Of a DNA stretch of 64,000 nucleotides, positions 31,356 through 42,716 are shown one piece after another. How positions within the stretch are numbered: the stretch's first letter is position 1; every line of letters starts with the position of its first letter. The notes below the pieces were generated by a model that saw nothing but the letters and a program-made list of their open reading frames with translations, was not told the origin of the DNA and searched no databases. Source of the stretch: Oscheius sp. JU75 (taxonomy: Eukaryota > Nematoda > Chromadorea > Rhabditida > Rhabditidae); the NCBI GenBank assembly GCA_037178855.1, contig JASJZC010000006.1:9280501-9344500 (forward strand). Direction: 5' to 3'. The translations under genes were made by a program, and so were the position numbers.

Positions 31356-32326
31356 TTTCTCCGGGTAGATTCTGCATAATTCTCTAGTCATCTTGCCTTC
31401 GTAGTCCATCTTCCATGTCGAAAATGCGGGTAATCTAGACACTTTTTTTAGCGCGAACTGTACAATAAAGGTTTTATGCAAAATAGTGTCAGTAGATAGT
31501 AACTTCGGACCGGAAACTGTCCAATTGGCCCAAAAAAGGCGTGAACGTGATGCTGACCTCAAAAGAAAGAAAATCACATCTTTAGGCATTCTTGGCAGGT
31601 GAAACAAGAAAAACCAGTTTTCCCAACCCAAAAACTTAGAAGTGGCACAAATTTGTACAGGAGTGAGAAAATCGAATGTTAAAAAGTGGAAAAGACTCGT
31701 TTTGAGGAGCTGAATTTTTTGTTCTCGAAATTGATCAGAAATCGGTAAATCTTAGCGTTTCAGAGTTTTATACGCATTTTTCATAGCCCATTTTCGTTGC
31801 ATTCACTTTTATCCGATATGTTGTCGGTGAACATTGGTGTAGAGTAGTGTTCAAATGCAAGAAGGCCTATAAACGAAATCGAAAAAAATCGAGCAGGAAT
31901 CTGTACTCTAGAGTTTTGGAATAAAATTGGTTTGAACTGCCGCGCGAAACCCAATAGAATCGAGCCAATGGGTTTCATAGCCGGCCACTCGCTTTGAGCA
32001 AAAGGGTCTCAAAAAAGTCTTTAACATGTGCGCTATGGGGAAAACTTTCGACTTGCACCTACCTGTTGTCAATGATAAGACAAGGCTAAAGGACGGCGAA
32101 CGCCGTCTATTCGATGGGTTGAAGGGCAACGGGTACAGATTCCTGCTGTACAACTACCAATCTTACTTCTGAGGTTTTTACGATAAATTTTATTCAAAAA
32201 AGCAATGAAAGACAAACTGAATGACATGAAATGCACCACTATAATTGCGCCATGGAGGTGTGTGGTCACCCCTTATAGATCGTAGTACCCGTCTCGAGAT
32301 GTGGCCTCTTTCCTCTCCAGCAAACT
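31356..32326. other. Intergenic between convergent genes
   Basis: 3'-to-3' region of the methyltransferase and the secreted coiled-coil gene. An AATAAA occurs near 31464. Nothing else recognised. Confidence 0.4.
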
Positions 32327-35300
32327 TCAGTTCAAAACTGGCTCGCAGTAGTCGATGACGTGAGTAATTTGCTCACAAGTCACCTGAACCCCCATGTTTT
32401 GTGAATTTTTCATTTGGATACCTGTGGATAGATGGTCCGGATGTAGGTGCAGTTCTTCTTGGCAAACTCTCCCGGCTTCTTGATTCCGAACGACTTGGTC
32501 GTGTTCTTGATCGACTGGCACAGCGCGTCCAGCTGCTGCTTGGACATGCCAGTCACCTGGGATCCCTAGACGAGAATGTGAGATAGGTTTGGATCAGAAA
32601 CTCACGACTCCAGGCTGGGGAATCTGTCCTTGGGGTATCGGGGCAATCTTCTGGAAGTTATTGTTAGCAAATCAGAGATAGTCGCTCGCAGCCGGATACC
32701 AGTATCTATAGGGCAAAAGCCAGGATGATTTCCTCTACAGTACAAGAATGTCTCATGGTCAATTCATTCAAGAGACAGTTGCATTGTGGATCCAGATAGG
32801 CTATAGATACTCTCTTCACTTTCTGACAGACAAGAGACAGGTAGTAAAACCATTTCTCATCTTTGACCCTTTTGTGTCCCGCGACACGCGATCACCATCC
32901 AAAGAAATACATTGAGATCACAGGAGGCCTTTACAGGCAGATACACCAAAACATTCTTACTGCTCGATAACAAAGGTAGGTAAAAAAAGAGTGGTTTGAA
33001 TTCGAAAAACTCTTACCAATGGCTGCATTGAAGAGATAATCGGCTGGGATGGCGGTGGTGGCGGAGGAGGAGCAGCTGGAATCACTCCAAGGAATCCGGA
33101 AGAAGCATCAGTAGGTGGATTTTGGTTGTGAGTCCTACGAATTCTCGTTTTGATTCATTAAACCCAGACTAATTACTTGTACCACTCCCTGTACCATTCA
33201 TCGTAGTAGGCCTTCAGGTACTCTTCGACCGAACCGGGCTGAACAATCGGCTGGATTTGCTGCTGTATAGGCTGAACAAATTGCTGAGGTTGGATCGGCT
33301 GGATGGCTAATTGTGGCAAGGCTGGACCGAGAATTGGACGAATTGCCAGTGGAGAGACTGTCGGGTTTGGTGGAGGCTAAAAACCGTAATAGCTCGAAGT
33401 CAATGGCAATATTTGTAAGCCTAATTGTCTTTTTTGTGGACAAGACAGCATTTTTCCATTTTTTTTTTGTTGTTCTGTAAAGTTGTAGACCAGATCAAGG
33501 GCTACAACTTTGCAGAACAACAAAAAGTTCAAAAACCCTGCTTTGTGCCTGAAACTTGGCTAGACAAGTCGCACCTCGACCCGACTTGAGCCAGAAAAGT
33601 TTCTTTACGCAATTGCGTAAGCATTATGAATATGCCAGAATCCAACCGAGAATTCGCAGTACCTGAAGGTCCACAAGAGGTACGGGCTCCGTGACTGGAG
33701 CTGTAGCTACTTGAGGAACGGTGACCGGTTCAGTATTCGTAGTGGTAGTCGGCTCGACTGTTGTTGGAGCATTGGTGATGAGCCTCTTCCTGTAGGTCGG
33801 GATCTTTCGTCTCTTGTGCATCTTGTTCTCTTCAGCACTGGTCTCCTCCTTTCCCTTGTCCTAAATACCCAGAATAAACTTGAAAGAATGGGCTTACAGT
33901 AATCTCCGATGGGGATGGCTTCTCAGCATCTCCGACCTTCTTAGTTTCTTGTTGAGCTGTCCGAATGCCGTGAACTCTGGACTTTTGGACCTTCTCTACC
34001 TACAAATGCTGGTCAATTTTATGCAAGCCCAGGTAAACCTCAATCTCGATGTCGTCCTCGTCGCCTACATGCTTCTCAATGCTTCTCAGCTGCTCCTCAA
34101 GTCTTTCCTTCTCTCTCAGCAGCTTCTCCTTGTAGCGTTGGGGTGAGTACACACTGAGCTCCTGAAATTCTCATTCTTATTGAAACTTTCTAGTTTTATA
34201 AACATTATGGCCGTCCTATCCCCTTAAGTTGATGTTCTAAGGTCCAAAAAACCGCTTCTGAGCTTGGCTAAGGTCTGCAGATCAGTAGAAGTTTATGAGG
34301 GTTGTGGAACTTTAAAGAGCTGGATGATGGCATTTTGGACCGGGGAAAAGGTTTGTCAGAGAGTCCAATCGATCATTTTTCCTTCCCGTATTTTCTCGAC
34401 TGGTCAAATTCCGATTCTGTGCGATGGTACAAGAGAAAATAGCAGAACGCTACTTGAGAACACGGTCATGTCAAGTGTTAAACAATGGGACTGGTAGACT
34501 TCCAGTACCCTACCAACCTCATCCTCCTGCTCCTCCTTCTTCCTCCTCTCTCTGTCCATCTTCAGTCTCTCCAATCTGACTCTCTTCCTCTCCTGTCTGG
34601 CTGCCTCCTTCTGTTTCCGTCTCTCCTCCCGTCTCTCTGCCTCCTGTCTCTCTCTCCTAGCCTTCTCTTCCTCCAACTTCTTTCTGGCCTCTTCCAGTGC
34701 CTTCTTCTCCTCCTCGACCTGTCGTCTCTCCTCCTCAATCTTCTTTCTCTGCTCCTCGAGGACCTCTGCTTCCCGTCTGCGCTCCTCCAGCTCCTTCTCG
34801 AGCATCACATTCTCCTCGTCCTCCTTCGTCTTCTTCTCCTCCAACTTTCTTCTCTCTTCCTCTTCAGCCCGTTTTTTCTGCATCGCCTTCCTTCTGGCCT
34901 CCTTGTCTTTTCTTCTCTCTTCTTCCTCCTCGCGAATCTCTCTAGCGGCTTCTTCCTTTCTCAGCTGCTCCTTCTTCTCAATCTCTGCCTCTTGTTCAGC
35001 CAGCGTGGCTCCGAGGCTTTTGGCCTCTGCCTCCAACTTTCTCAGCTCCTCCTCTTCCTTACGCCTCTCCTGTTCCAACGCCACCTCAACTTCCCGTCTC
35101 TTCAGTTGGTCGATGTCCCCGGAATGGATCTCGACCTGCTCTTCGAGCTGCCTCCTTAGCTCATTCTGCTTCTGTCTCAGGTGCTCCTTCCTCTTCTCCT
35201 CATCCCGAATCCGACGATCCTCTGCGGCCATTTGTCTCTCTCGTAGGCTTCTCTCGTCCTGTCCTCTCATCTCTTCCTCTCTCACTTGCTCTCGAATCTC

Positions 35301-37953
35301 TTCCTGTCTCTTCTCCTCCTCAGCCATCTCGCGCTCCTTCTCCTGTCTGTCTTTTTCTCTCTCCTGCTGTTCCAGTTTCAGCTGCTCCAGCTTCTTCTCC
35401 TCGTCCTTCAAGAGTCTCTCCTTCTCCTGCTTCAGTCTCTCCCTCTCCTTTCTCAGCTCCTCTTTCTTCTTTCGCCGTTCCTCTCGTCTCTTCTTTCGTC
35501 TCTCGATCATAGTAGCCTCGTCGACGATTTCTTCTTTTTCTGTGGTGGTCGTGGTTGCTTCAGTGGTCGACTCTAAACTAGTTGTTTGCTGCTGTCATTA
35601 TCTACCTTTCTCACTGTTTCTATACCTGTCCATGTTCAAGTGAGCCTGTTCCAACTGTCATCCTATCAAAAGCGCTTGACATGGACGAGTCAACCTGTCA
35701 CTATGTCATTCTGACTCTGTCAGCCGGTCTGTCTCACTTTCTATGTCCCTTAAACATCTCACACTTCCCCTGTCTATTCACACGTGTCCCTGTCAGCTTG
35801 TCCTTTTAACAAGTAGCAATGTCAATTCTACCCTGTAACTGTTCAACGCGATCTCTCTCGAACTTCAAACCTAACTTGTAATCTAAACGCTTGGCAGTAA
35901 CAATAACTAATTGCCAATCAATGCTCGCTTTTGCTTCGAGACCTCGCACAAATAAACAGAGTTCAACAGTACTTCCTATATCGCACTGGTGGATATAGCT
36001 AAGGAACTTACCAGTCTCCGAATTCCAGTCAGTGTCACTCACCAGCACCTAAATAGTTTGCCTTGCTTCGAACTATGGTAATCTCACGTCATCACCAGGG
36101 AAAGAAGGAGCTGCGCCAGCTCCGAATCCACCACCGCCGCCTCCCCCTCCTCCAAAAGAGAACTGGCCAGGGAAATCGTTGGGGCTGGGAGATGGCAGTA
36201 ATCCGGACTCTTCAATGGCGGCTGAAATGTTTTCATAGTCACGACATAGTTTTTGGGCCTTTCGATGTTCTGCAAAGTTTTAGCGGAGATCAAAGGCTAA
36301 AACTTTGCAGGCCATGGGGAGTTCAAAAAGGCTGTCTTGAGCCCAATTCACGGCTCGTCGATGTCTCAACTTGATCAACCAAGTTTCCGAGTCAACACGG
36401 CATCTTTGAGCATCTTTCCGATGTCTTATAAAGCTATAAAACTGATCACGGGCTACAACTTTGCAGTGCATGGAAAAGCTCAAAAATGCTGTTTTTAGCC
36501 ATAATCTTTGCATTCAGGATCTCATAACAAACCTTCCGTTGTCGTCGGCTCAACAGCCTCTGGCTTACTCGTTTCCGGAGCAGCCGTGGTTGATCTCTTG
36601 GACTTGGACTCCCACACGGGATAGACCCTAGTGGGTATTTCTCTCTCCGTGGCCGTCTCTACATTCGAGTCCAGACTCTCCTCCTGTACTGTGTCCTCAA
36701 TAGGTGGAGCCTCGCCGACAACCTCCCTGGGCTCAACTCTGGCCTCGTCGTCCATGCCAAAATCGTCGAAACCGAGCGAAACTTGGCCCGTGTAATGGTT
36801 CTTCGCCTGGAAAAATCCAGCCTGCGGGGGGTGATAAATCCCATCATGCCCTTGTCCTGTCTCTCTCTACGCAATATGTCCGCGCCAATAGTCGGGTTCT
36901 TCTCCGGTTTTTCGCGCACGCTTTCTCGGAAGATATTATCTCACCGCGGGAGCCTACACAACCTTTGTGCCGTTTTGTTTTCCTTCACCCGATGCCAAAA
37001 AACTGAGTAGACAGATTTGGAACGACGCGTCCAGAGAGAGAGATCAAAATCTACGAATAAGTCATCTTTTTGTGGAAGGGCGATAGTGTCCCTGGGTCAA
37101 GTTTTTTGAATGGACACTTCCACTTCCGAGGGAGAAGAGATAAGGGCAGAGACCGGCGCCATTTTTACTTCCAACTGCGCACCAACTCGCATCTAATCAT
37201 GTTGATACGCAGATGTCAGTTGGTGCGCACGAATTGACACCCATCTCTGGCTCGCACCAGCTCATGAGATTGGGCAACAATAGAGCTTTTTATAGATTCT
37301 GGCTGCATATCGTCGTTCTTAAGATGGTGCCAATAAAAGTCGAATGTTTTTGGCCTTGGACTGCGCACCAACACGTATGACATTCAGGCTGTGTATCGAG
37401 TTTATCTACAGTACCTTGTCGACACGTAGAAAAAAGTTTATGCGCATTCTGAACTTAAACTGACGACTTCTGCCTATCTACCCCTATTATAACGAACAGC
37501 TTGTGAACCCATATTGACTACGGTAGCTTGTCGATAGACAGTGCGTATGCTATACAAGTTAGCGCACAGTTAGAATTCAAACTCTTTTCCGTCATTTCCT
37601 TGAAACATTTGTTCTTCGCATCAACTCCAATGTTTGTTCATATGACAAATGAAATATCTATCTAACTCGAGCACTGTCACGCTGCGTACCAAAAAAAAAC
37701 TTGGCTGTACTCAGCCTGTTTGTCTTCTACGAGTTGGTGCGCAATGAGAATTCAAAATTCCCCGTAATCTTTCCACCTCTGGTTGTGGACCAGCTCTTAT
37801 AGCACGCAGGCTGCGTATCGAGATTTGACAGCTGTAACTGTCGTCAATATACACCTTGTATTTGATATCGAAGTTAGTGCGCAGTGAGAAATTAATTCAA
37901 AGACGAACCTGTGTCCCTAGGACCAGTAGAAGGAAGAGTTTGAGCACCAGCAT
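32327..37953 (-). CDS. Secreted protein with very long charged helix and cysteine-bearing C-terminal domain, about 828 aa
   Basis: Twelve exons: 37909-37953, 36533-36806, 36096-36221, 34518-35572, 34039-34161, 33898-33999, 33663-33860, 33177-33376, 33017-33134, 32606-32650, 32422-32565, 32327-32383. Exon 1 encodes a signal peptide (MLVLKLFLLLVLGTQ). Then an acidic Thr/Pro region, a Gly-rich patch (FGGGGGGGGGFGAG), and one exon with about 330 residues of almost pure E/K/R/Q helix (for example ERRKKRREERRKKKEELRKE), a KRRKIPTYRKR basic patch, Pro/Gln-rich linkers (QPIQPQQFVQPIQQQIQPI, PAAPPPPPPPSQP), and a final domain with LCQSIKNTT, FAKKNCTYIR, VTCEQITHVIDYC, four cysteines like part of a saposin-like unit. 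Probably extracellular matrix or cuticle-associated; no named family recognised. The 36096 donor is chosen over GTGAGA at 36087 for phase. Confidence 0.7.
33420..33560. repeat. Foldback element in intron 7 of the secreted gene
   Basis: GTTGTTCTGTAAAGTTGTAG (about 33469) and CTACAACTTTGCAGAACAAC (about 33512) are near-perfect complements over a 15-18 nt loop. Outer TTTTTGTGGACAAGACAGCA pairs loosely with the right flank. Confidence 0.8.
36205..36500. repeat. Two adjacent foldback elements in intron 2 of the secreted gene
   Basis: First: TTCTGCAAAGTTTTAGC (about 36268) faces GCTAAAACTTTGCAG (about 36296), with flanks CGATG/CATGG. Second: CCGATGTCTTATAAAGCTA ... (about 36418) faces GGCTACAACTTTGCAGTGCAT (loop about 20 nt), flanked by TTTGAGC / GCTCAAA. 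Same family as 13745-13945. Confidence 0.7.
37155..37890. repeat. Clustered degenerate repeat with GCGCACCAAC motif
   Basis: In intron 1 of the secreted gene the motif GCGCACCAACTCG/ACG, or its complement GTTGGTGCGCA, recurs about five times (near 37176, 37220, 37366, 37734, and as GTTAGTGCGCA near 37874). It comes with GCTGTGTATCGAG/GCTGCGTATCGAG and CTACGGTA/CTACAGTA companions. A stray copy lies at about 53677-53740 and a fragment at about 41052. Confidence 0.55.
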
Positions 37954-39776
37954 GGCGCCGAAACGAGAGTCGTCCGCTGAAAACCTAGATGATCAGGGAG
38001 TCAGGGGGGGCAGTAAGGAAGATATGATGTAATCAATCAGCTAGCGGCTATCTGCTAGAACCAGTCTTGACGCTCTGCCTCGATTATGATCTTCCGGAGG
38101 TCAACTTGTAACAAGCTGGGGGACGACAAATAAGGTCCAATCGGGGAGCGAGAGAGTAAAGAAAGAGAAAGGTGGAAAACGCTAATGGAAATACATGAAT
38201 GTGGTGGGATACGGAAAGAATGGCTGCCGACTGATAGAGGAACAACATCGGGACGAGTGTGTTGCGTCGGCCTGACAGAACCCGTCGGCCAGCTTCATTT
38301 CGATATCCGAGATCTCTTCTCCGAACGCCGGTCTCGCCTTTTGGCTATGTGCTAACCGCCTATCTCTCAGGTCCGATTGTGGCACGAAACGAGAATCATT
38401 CCTTGTGGGGAAGGTGAAACAACAGAGAGACAGAGTGGAATGTTTTCGGTCTAATGAGCATGAAGGGAGGAAAGCGATTCGCGAACTGGGACCCGGGGCG
38501 TACAAAAACAGAGAGAGAGAGAGAGAGAGATCGGCTGAGACACGCCTCATAGACTCTTTACTTTCTTCTGCACAATCAGAATCTGTAGGTCTGCTGGGAG
38601 TATCTTGTCGATTGGGGGTCCCATGCAGCTGTGGAGCCTGGCTGTCCGCGAATCTCACCCATTGAAGTTGTTTGGAGTCTCGGGAGCGCGTTACTGAAAG
38701 GAACAATACACAATATCTGTCTCTTCTGGAGCCTTCAAGATATCGGTTGCTGACCCATGATAGCCTAGACTCACTTTCTCTTAGTCAAGTTTGGCCCCGT
38801 GTCCCCGACTACTTCGGATATTTGGTCTCCCTCTGATATTGTCTTTATCGTACTGTCCCAAAATCGTCCTTTATCCATCACCTGTGTCCAGCCAGTTTTC
38901 CACCATCTTGGCATGTCTTTGTCAGACTATCTCTTTCACTCTTTGCTTCTTTAACTTGTTCCTGTCAATCTTTTTCAATTTAGTAGGCCTCTCTTACTCT
39001 GGTCAACTTGTCTCTGACGAGGCAATCTCCTGCTTCAAGTTAGTGTGCTGCAATGACGATTTGGACCATTGGAATACGCCTAGCCCCCAAAATGTTACGA
39101 GAGAGTGCGTCTTAAATTCCTAGTAATTAGCTACTGTTTTGAATTCCAAAGCAATAGTTAGAAAAATAATTAAGCTGCAAAACACTCTAATTGAGTGCAT
39201 AGTTTGCTTTGTCTCCTGTAACTTTTGGTAATACTATAACATTTTTTCCTTTGCGTCAAATCGAGTCGCCTGTCATAGTATTACCTAACTATTTCGCTTC
39301 TGGGAGTACTTGAAATTTTTGTCCGTGTATCGTGAAAGAACCGAAAGCTTTTTTGGGAGAACGCTGCTCCTGTCACGGTAGCTGGAATGAAGGGAACGTG
39401 CAGACAAGGTGAAGTGGGAGCGAAGGGTCATGACGGGTCGACAGAAGGGAATAGAGGTCAAAGGAGTCCGTTTATATCGGTCATTGAGCACCTAGGGCGA
39501 TTGCCATACTTGTTACGGAAGTCGTGAAAAAGGCAGCCGAGCAGGGAGGAGAAGGTAGCCTGGAGCACGGACACAGTTTGACAGAGATCGAGTGATGCGG
39601 AGATGACTGCGACAGACTGTTGAGAGAGGAAGAGAGAGAGGGAGCTATAGGACAACGTTGTGGACAAGGATAAACAGTTATAAATTTTGTCAAAAACTGC
39701 GAACTGTGTTACTGGTCCCTCCGCACGGTCACCAAACTCTTGGACCAGGATAGATCTCTTTCCACACAAAAACTCA
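37954..39776. other. Intergenic, partial repeat copy, no gene seen
   Basis: Contains CTGTC-rich DNA (about 38790-39010), an (AGAG)n run near 38511-38530, and at about 39330-39520 a truncated copy of the palindrome-bearing repeat (GGGAGAACGCTGCTCCTGTC to TCATTGAGC). Long open frames at 38182-38706 show no splice sites or family. Confidence 0.5.
39330..39520 (+). repeat. Palindrome-bearing dispersed repeat, 3' partial copy
   Basis: Shares GCTGCTCCTGTCACGGTAGC, GGACAAGGTGAAGTGGGAG-like and GTCATTGAGC landmarks with copies 2 and 3, but lacks the (TCTG)n and palindrome. Confidence 0.55.
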
Positions 39777-40638
39777 CTATGGTGGAAATTCGAACTCCGG
39801 ATCGACGCCAATCGTCGTCCCGTACTGACTACTCATGTCCTCGACCTTTGGCTGGTAGAGTTTTCGAACTTTGTCGTAACAGAATCCGGCCGTTACGATC
39901 ATAATCAATGAAGTCAGAGCTCCATCAGCCGACATTGCTATGCAAGCATATTTGGCTACTGAACAGAATTTTACGATCATTTGAAAGACCCAAACCATCT
40001 TTAGCATTAGTGCTATTAATTGTATAGACACTGAGCCATCGATTGACCTGATCCCCTGTAAAAATCTCGACGAAGAAGAAGACTGTCCAGCCCAAAACGC
40101 CTATTGTGGCCAGAATCTGATTTTCTTGGGTCTTTGCCATGTTTCTGACCTACATGAAGGAGAATACAAACCAACGAAATCATTTTTTCCTCCCGGTGTA
40201 GAGCAAATAGGAGTGGCATACAATAGAGACCTGAAGAGTTATCATTTTCACGGGTTTATGGACCGATTTGCTGACAAGGAGGCATAGTCAGCGCTTGGGT
40301 GTGGCTTTTCATGGTTTAGGGAGGAGAACAGGACATTTTCTGCACGATTTTTTGACCGAAACTTGAGCTAAAGTCACTTGGAATGACTTACTAGTGGCTA
40401 TGAGGGCAAAAGCCCACCATAATTGGGCAGCCACAAACAGTGAATAGAAGATGATGTAGGCTATAAAGGTGACAATTACTCCACTCGTTGTGTAATTCTA
40501 AAATCCGAGAAATTTTGGAGCTCTACCTCCCAAGGAAACGGACCAGTTCAAATCGAGCCATCGTAGAGGCAGACGGCGGTACGAGATGTGCAGCTTGTTT
40601 CGCAGCAGGAATTGGCCGATAAGCAGGAGGTGACACAT
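39777..40638 (-). CDS. Small multipass membrane protein, about 193 aa
   Basis: Exons: 40527-40638 (MCHLLLIGQFLLRNKLHISY..), 40392-40460 (AYIIFYSLFVAAQLWWAFAL), 40172-40230 (SLYCMPLLFALHREEKMISL), 40030-40149 (RNMAKTQENQILATIGVLGW, TVFFFVEIF), 39777-39998 (MVWVFQMIVKFC, ADGALTSLIMIVTAGFCYDK, tail VEDMSSQYGTTIG...EFEFPP). About four to five hydrophobic segments and an acidic C-terminal tail. I do not recognise the family; a nematode tetraspan protein is plausible. The model needs unusually short introns (22 nt at 40150-40171 and 31 nt at 39999-40029), so the middle exons are uncertain; the first two and last exons are better supported. Confidence 0.5.
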
Positions 40639-41474
40639 TCCTTCCTGATAACGGTTAGCTGAGGGTCGACCTTAGCTGAGGCAAATATTTTGGAAGAAGG
40701 TCAGAGTATGTACTGGATACTAGTACTGTTTGAGCGGAAATAACTGTTGTTTCCTGCTTGGAGAAGATTTTCTGGTGGCTTGAGATGGAATGGGAAAGAA
40801 AAGCTCGGACAGTTGAAAACAAGTTCAGAAGAGGCAGTACCCCTTTCACTGCTTTTTGCAGCCAAATTGACCAGTTTTCACCCGGTAACCAGTACTTTTC
40901 TGGTAGTCTACTCGACTTCCGACGGACTAAAAGATTTTCCTGCGAAAATAACTCTAACCGCAACGATGTCAATGAAAAATACCCGCAAAACTTTGTTTAT
41001 TCATTAAAGAGCCTCAGTTTTCGGCGGTTCGAATCCGCGCCCCACTGATAAGTTGCGCACCAACCCGGCTACCGTAACCGCGGCTGTTTTCCAACTGTTG
41101 AATCCCAAAATTTTTCCTTTTCCCAAAAGTGTTCACGTCCTTTTTTCTTGCTGTTTTAACAATTTTTTGCCCTCTTTTGTCTAAAATTATTGCCCCTCCT
41201 AAGCAGACATTTTTTAGCCATAAATTAGTCAATTGCACTCTGTAGAAATATAAACACCCTAGTTACTCGCTGGTGCTTTTTCCTATTTCGTCATTTTTCT
41301 CGAGTGTTTTGTTCCTCTCTTCTCAAAACGAGCATGTTTAGCTCCAATTAAGGCAATTGTGACTCGTAGAAATCGGTTTCTCGTTCTGTTTTCTTCCTGC
41401 GTCTCAATTTTTCCTATACTGTTCGTTTATTTCCAGGGTCAATCTTTAAAAAGGTAAATCCTTACGCCACCAAG
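40639..41474. promoter_or_regulatory. rla-0: rla-0 upstream region
   Basis: No coding exons. A tRNA-like 3' half (GGCGGTTCGAATCCGCG at about 41027) and a GCGCACCAAC fragment at 41054 are present. The acceptor ttatttccag near 41438 lies just before the P0 leader and is the likely SL1 site of the operon. Confidence 0.45.
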
Positions 41475-42542
41475 ATGGTTAGGGAAGATAGATCCACCTG
41501 GAAGGCCAACTACTTCCTGAAGCTTATCGAGCTGTTCGAGGAGTACCCCAAGTGCTTCATCGTCGGCGTCGACAATGTTGGTTCCAAGCAGATGCAAGAG
41601 ATCCGCTCTGCCATGCGCGGTAAGCCAGTTACCTTTCTTTGCTAATGACTGGTGCTCCAGGCCACGCCGTTATTCTTATGGGTAAGAACACGATGATCCG
41701 CAAGGCCATCCGCGGACATCTCGCCAAGAACCCCAATCTCGAGAAGGTCCTTCCCCACATCGTCCAGAACGTCGGATTCGTCTTCACCAAGGAGGATCTG
41801 TCGGAGACCCGTGACAGACTGTTGGAGAACAAGCGTGGAGCCCCCGCAAAGGCCGGAGCCATTGCTCCCTGCGATGTCAAGATCCCCGCCCAGAACACCG
41901 GAATGGGACCCGAGAAGACTTCTTTCTTCCAGGCTCTTCAGATTCCCACCAAGATTGCCAGAGGTACCATCGAGATCCTGAACGAGGTCCACCTCATCAA
42001 GACCGGCGACAAGGTCGGAGCTTCCGAGTCTGCTCTGCTCAACATGTTGGGCATCACTCCCTTCTCGTACGGATTGGTCGTTCTCCAGGTCTACGACAAC
42101 GGAACCCTCTACTCTCCTGACGTTTGTTTTGTCTTGCTGCTAATATACTATTCGTTTTGCAGGTTCTCGATATGACCACCGATGAGCTCCGCAAGAGATT
42201 CATGGCCGGAGTCCGCAACGTTGCCTCAGTCTCGCTCGCCATCAAGTACCCGACCCTGGCTTCCGTCGCTCACTCCCTCGCCACCGGAGTCCAGAACATG
42301 CTCGGAGTCGCTGCTGCCACCGATGTCACCTTCAAGCAGGCCGAGAAACTCAAGGAGTACCTGGCCAATCCCTCTGCTTTCGCTGCTGCTGCTCCAGTTG
42401 CCGCCGCCTCTGCTGCTCCGGCTGCTGCCGCCGCTGCTCCTGCCAAGGAAGAGGCTAAGGAGGAATCCGACGAGGACATGGGTACGTTCGTCTTTTAAAC
42501 TTAAGCTAACTTCAACTTTCAGGCTTCGGTCTCTTTGACTAA
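41475..42542 (+). CDS. rla-0: 60S acidic ribosomal protein P0 (uL10)
   Basis: Exons 41475-41619, 41661-42121, 42163-42481, 42523-42542; 314 aa. Starts [62 protein letters not shown]; an Ala-rich hinge then acidic [17 protein letters not shown], the P-stalk tail shared with P1/P2. It anchors the ribosomal stalk that recruits elongation-factor GTPases. Codon use is strongly biased (GGA Gly, CTC Leu, AAG Lys), as for a very highly expressed gene. First gene of a tight plus-strand cluster; 174 bp to the next start. AATAAA at 42592. Certain. Confidence 0.98.
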
Positions 42543-42716
42543 ACATCTGCAGAAGATCGTCACAGACGTTTTTGTTACCTCTCGTTATGGGAATAAAATT
42601 GTTATCCATTCAACCTATGTTCAAATCGATTGGTTGAAACCATTCACTATACCTTATTCCTCGTGCTATCACTTGTCTAACTTGCGTCGTTTTAGTAACT
42701 GGTCCAACGAAGCACT

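Noticed and set aside
34485-35643. Long Ser/Leu-rich plus-strand open frames (224 aa and 246 aa)
   Set aside because: They are antisense shadows of the repetitive E/K/R codons of the secreted coiled-coil exon; they lack family resemblance and splice structure.
38182-38706. 174-aa minus-strand frame
   Set aside because: Low-complexity (Ser/Leu runs from an AGAG tract), no family features.
42226-42609. 127-aa minus-strand frame over the P0 gene
   Set aside because: Antisense shadow of strongly biased ribosomal-protein codons.
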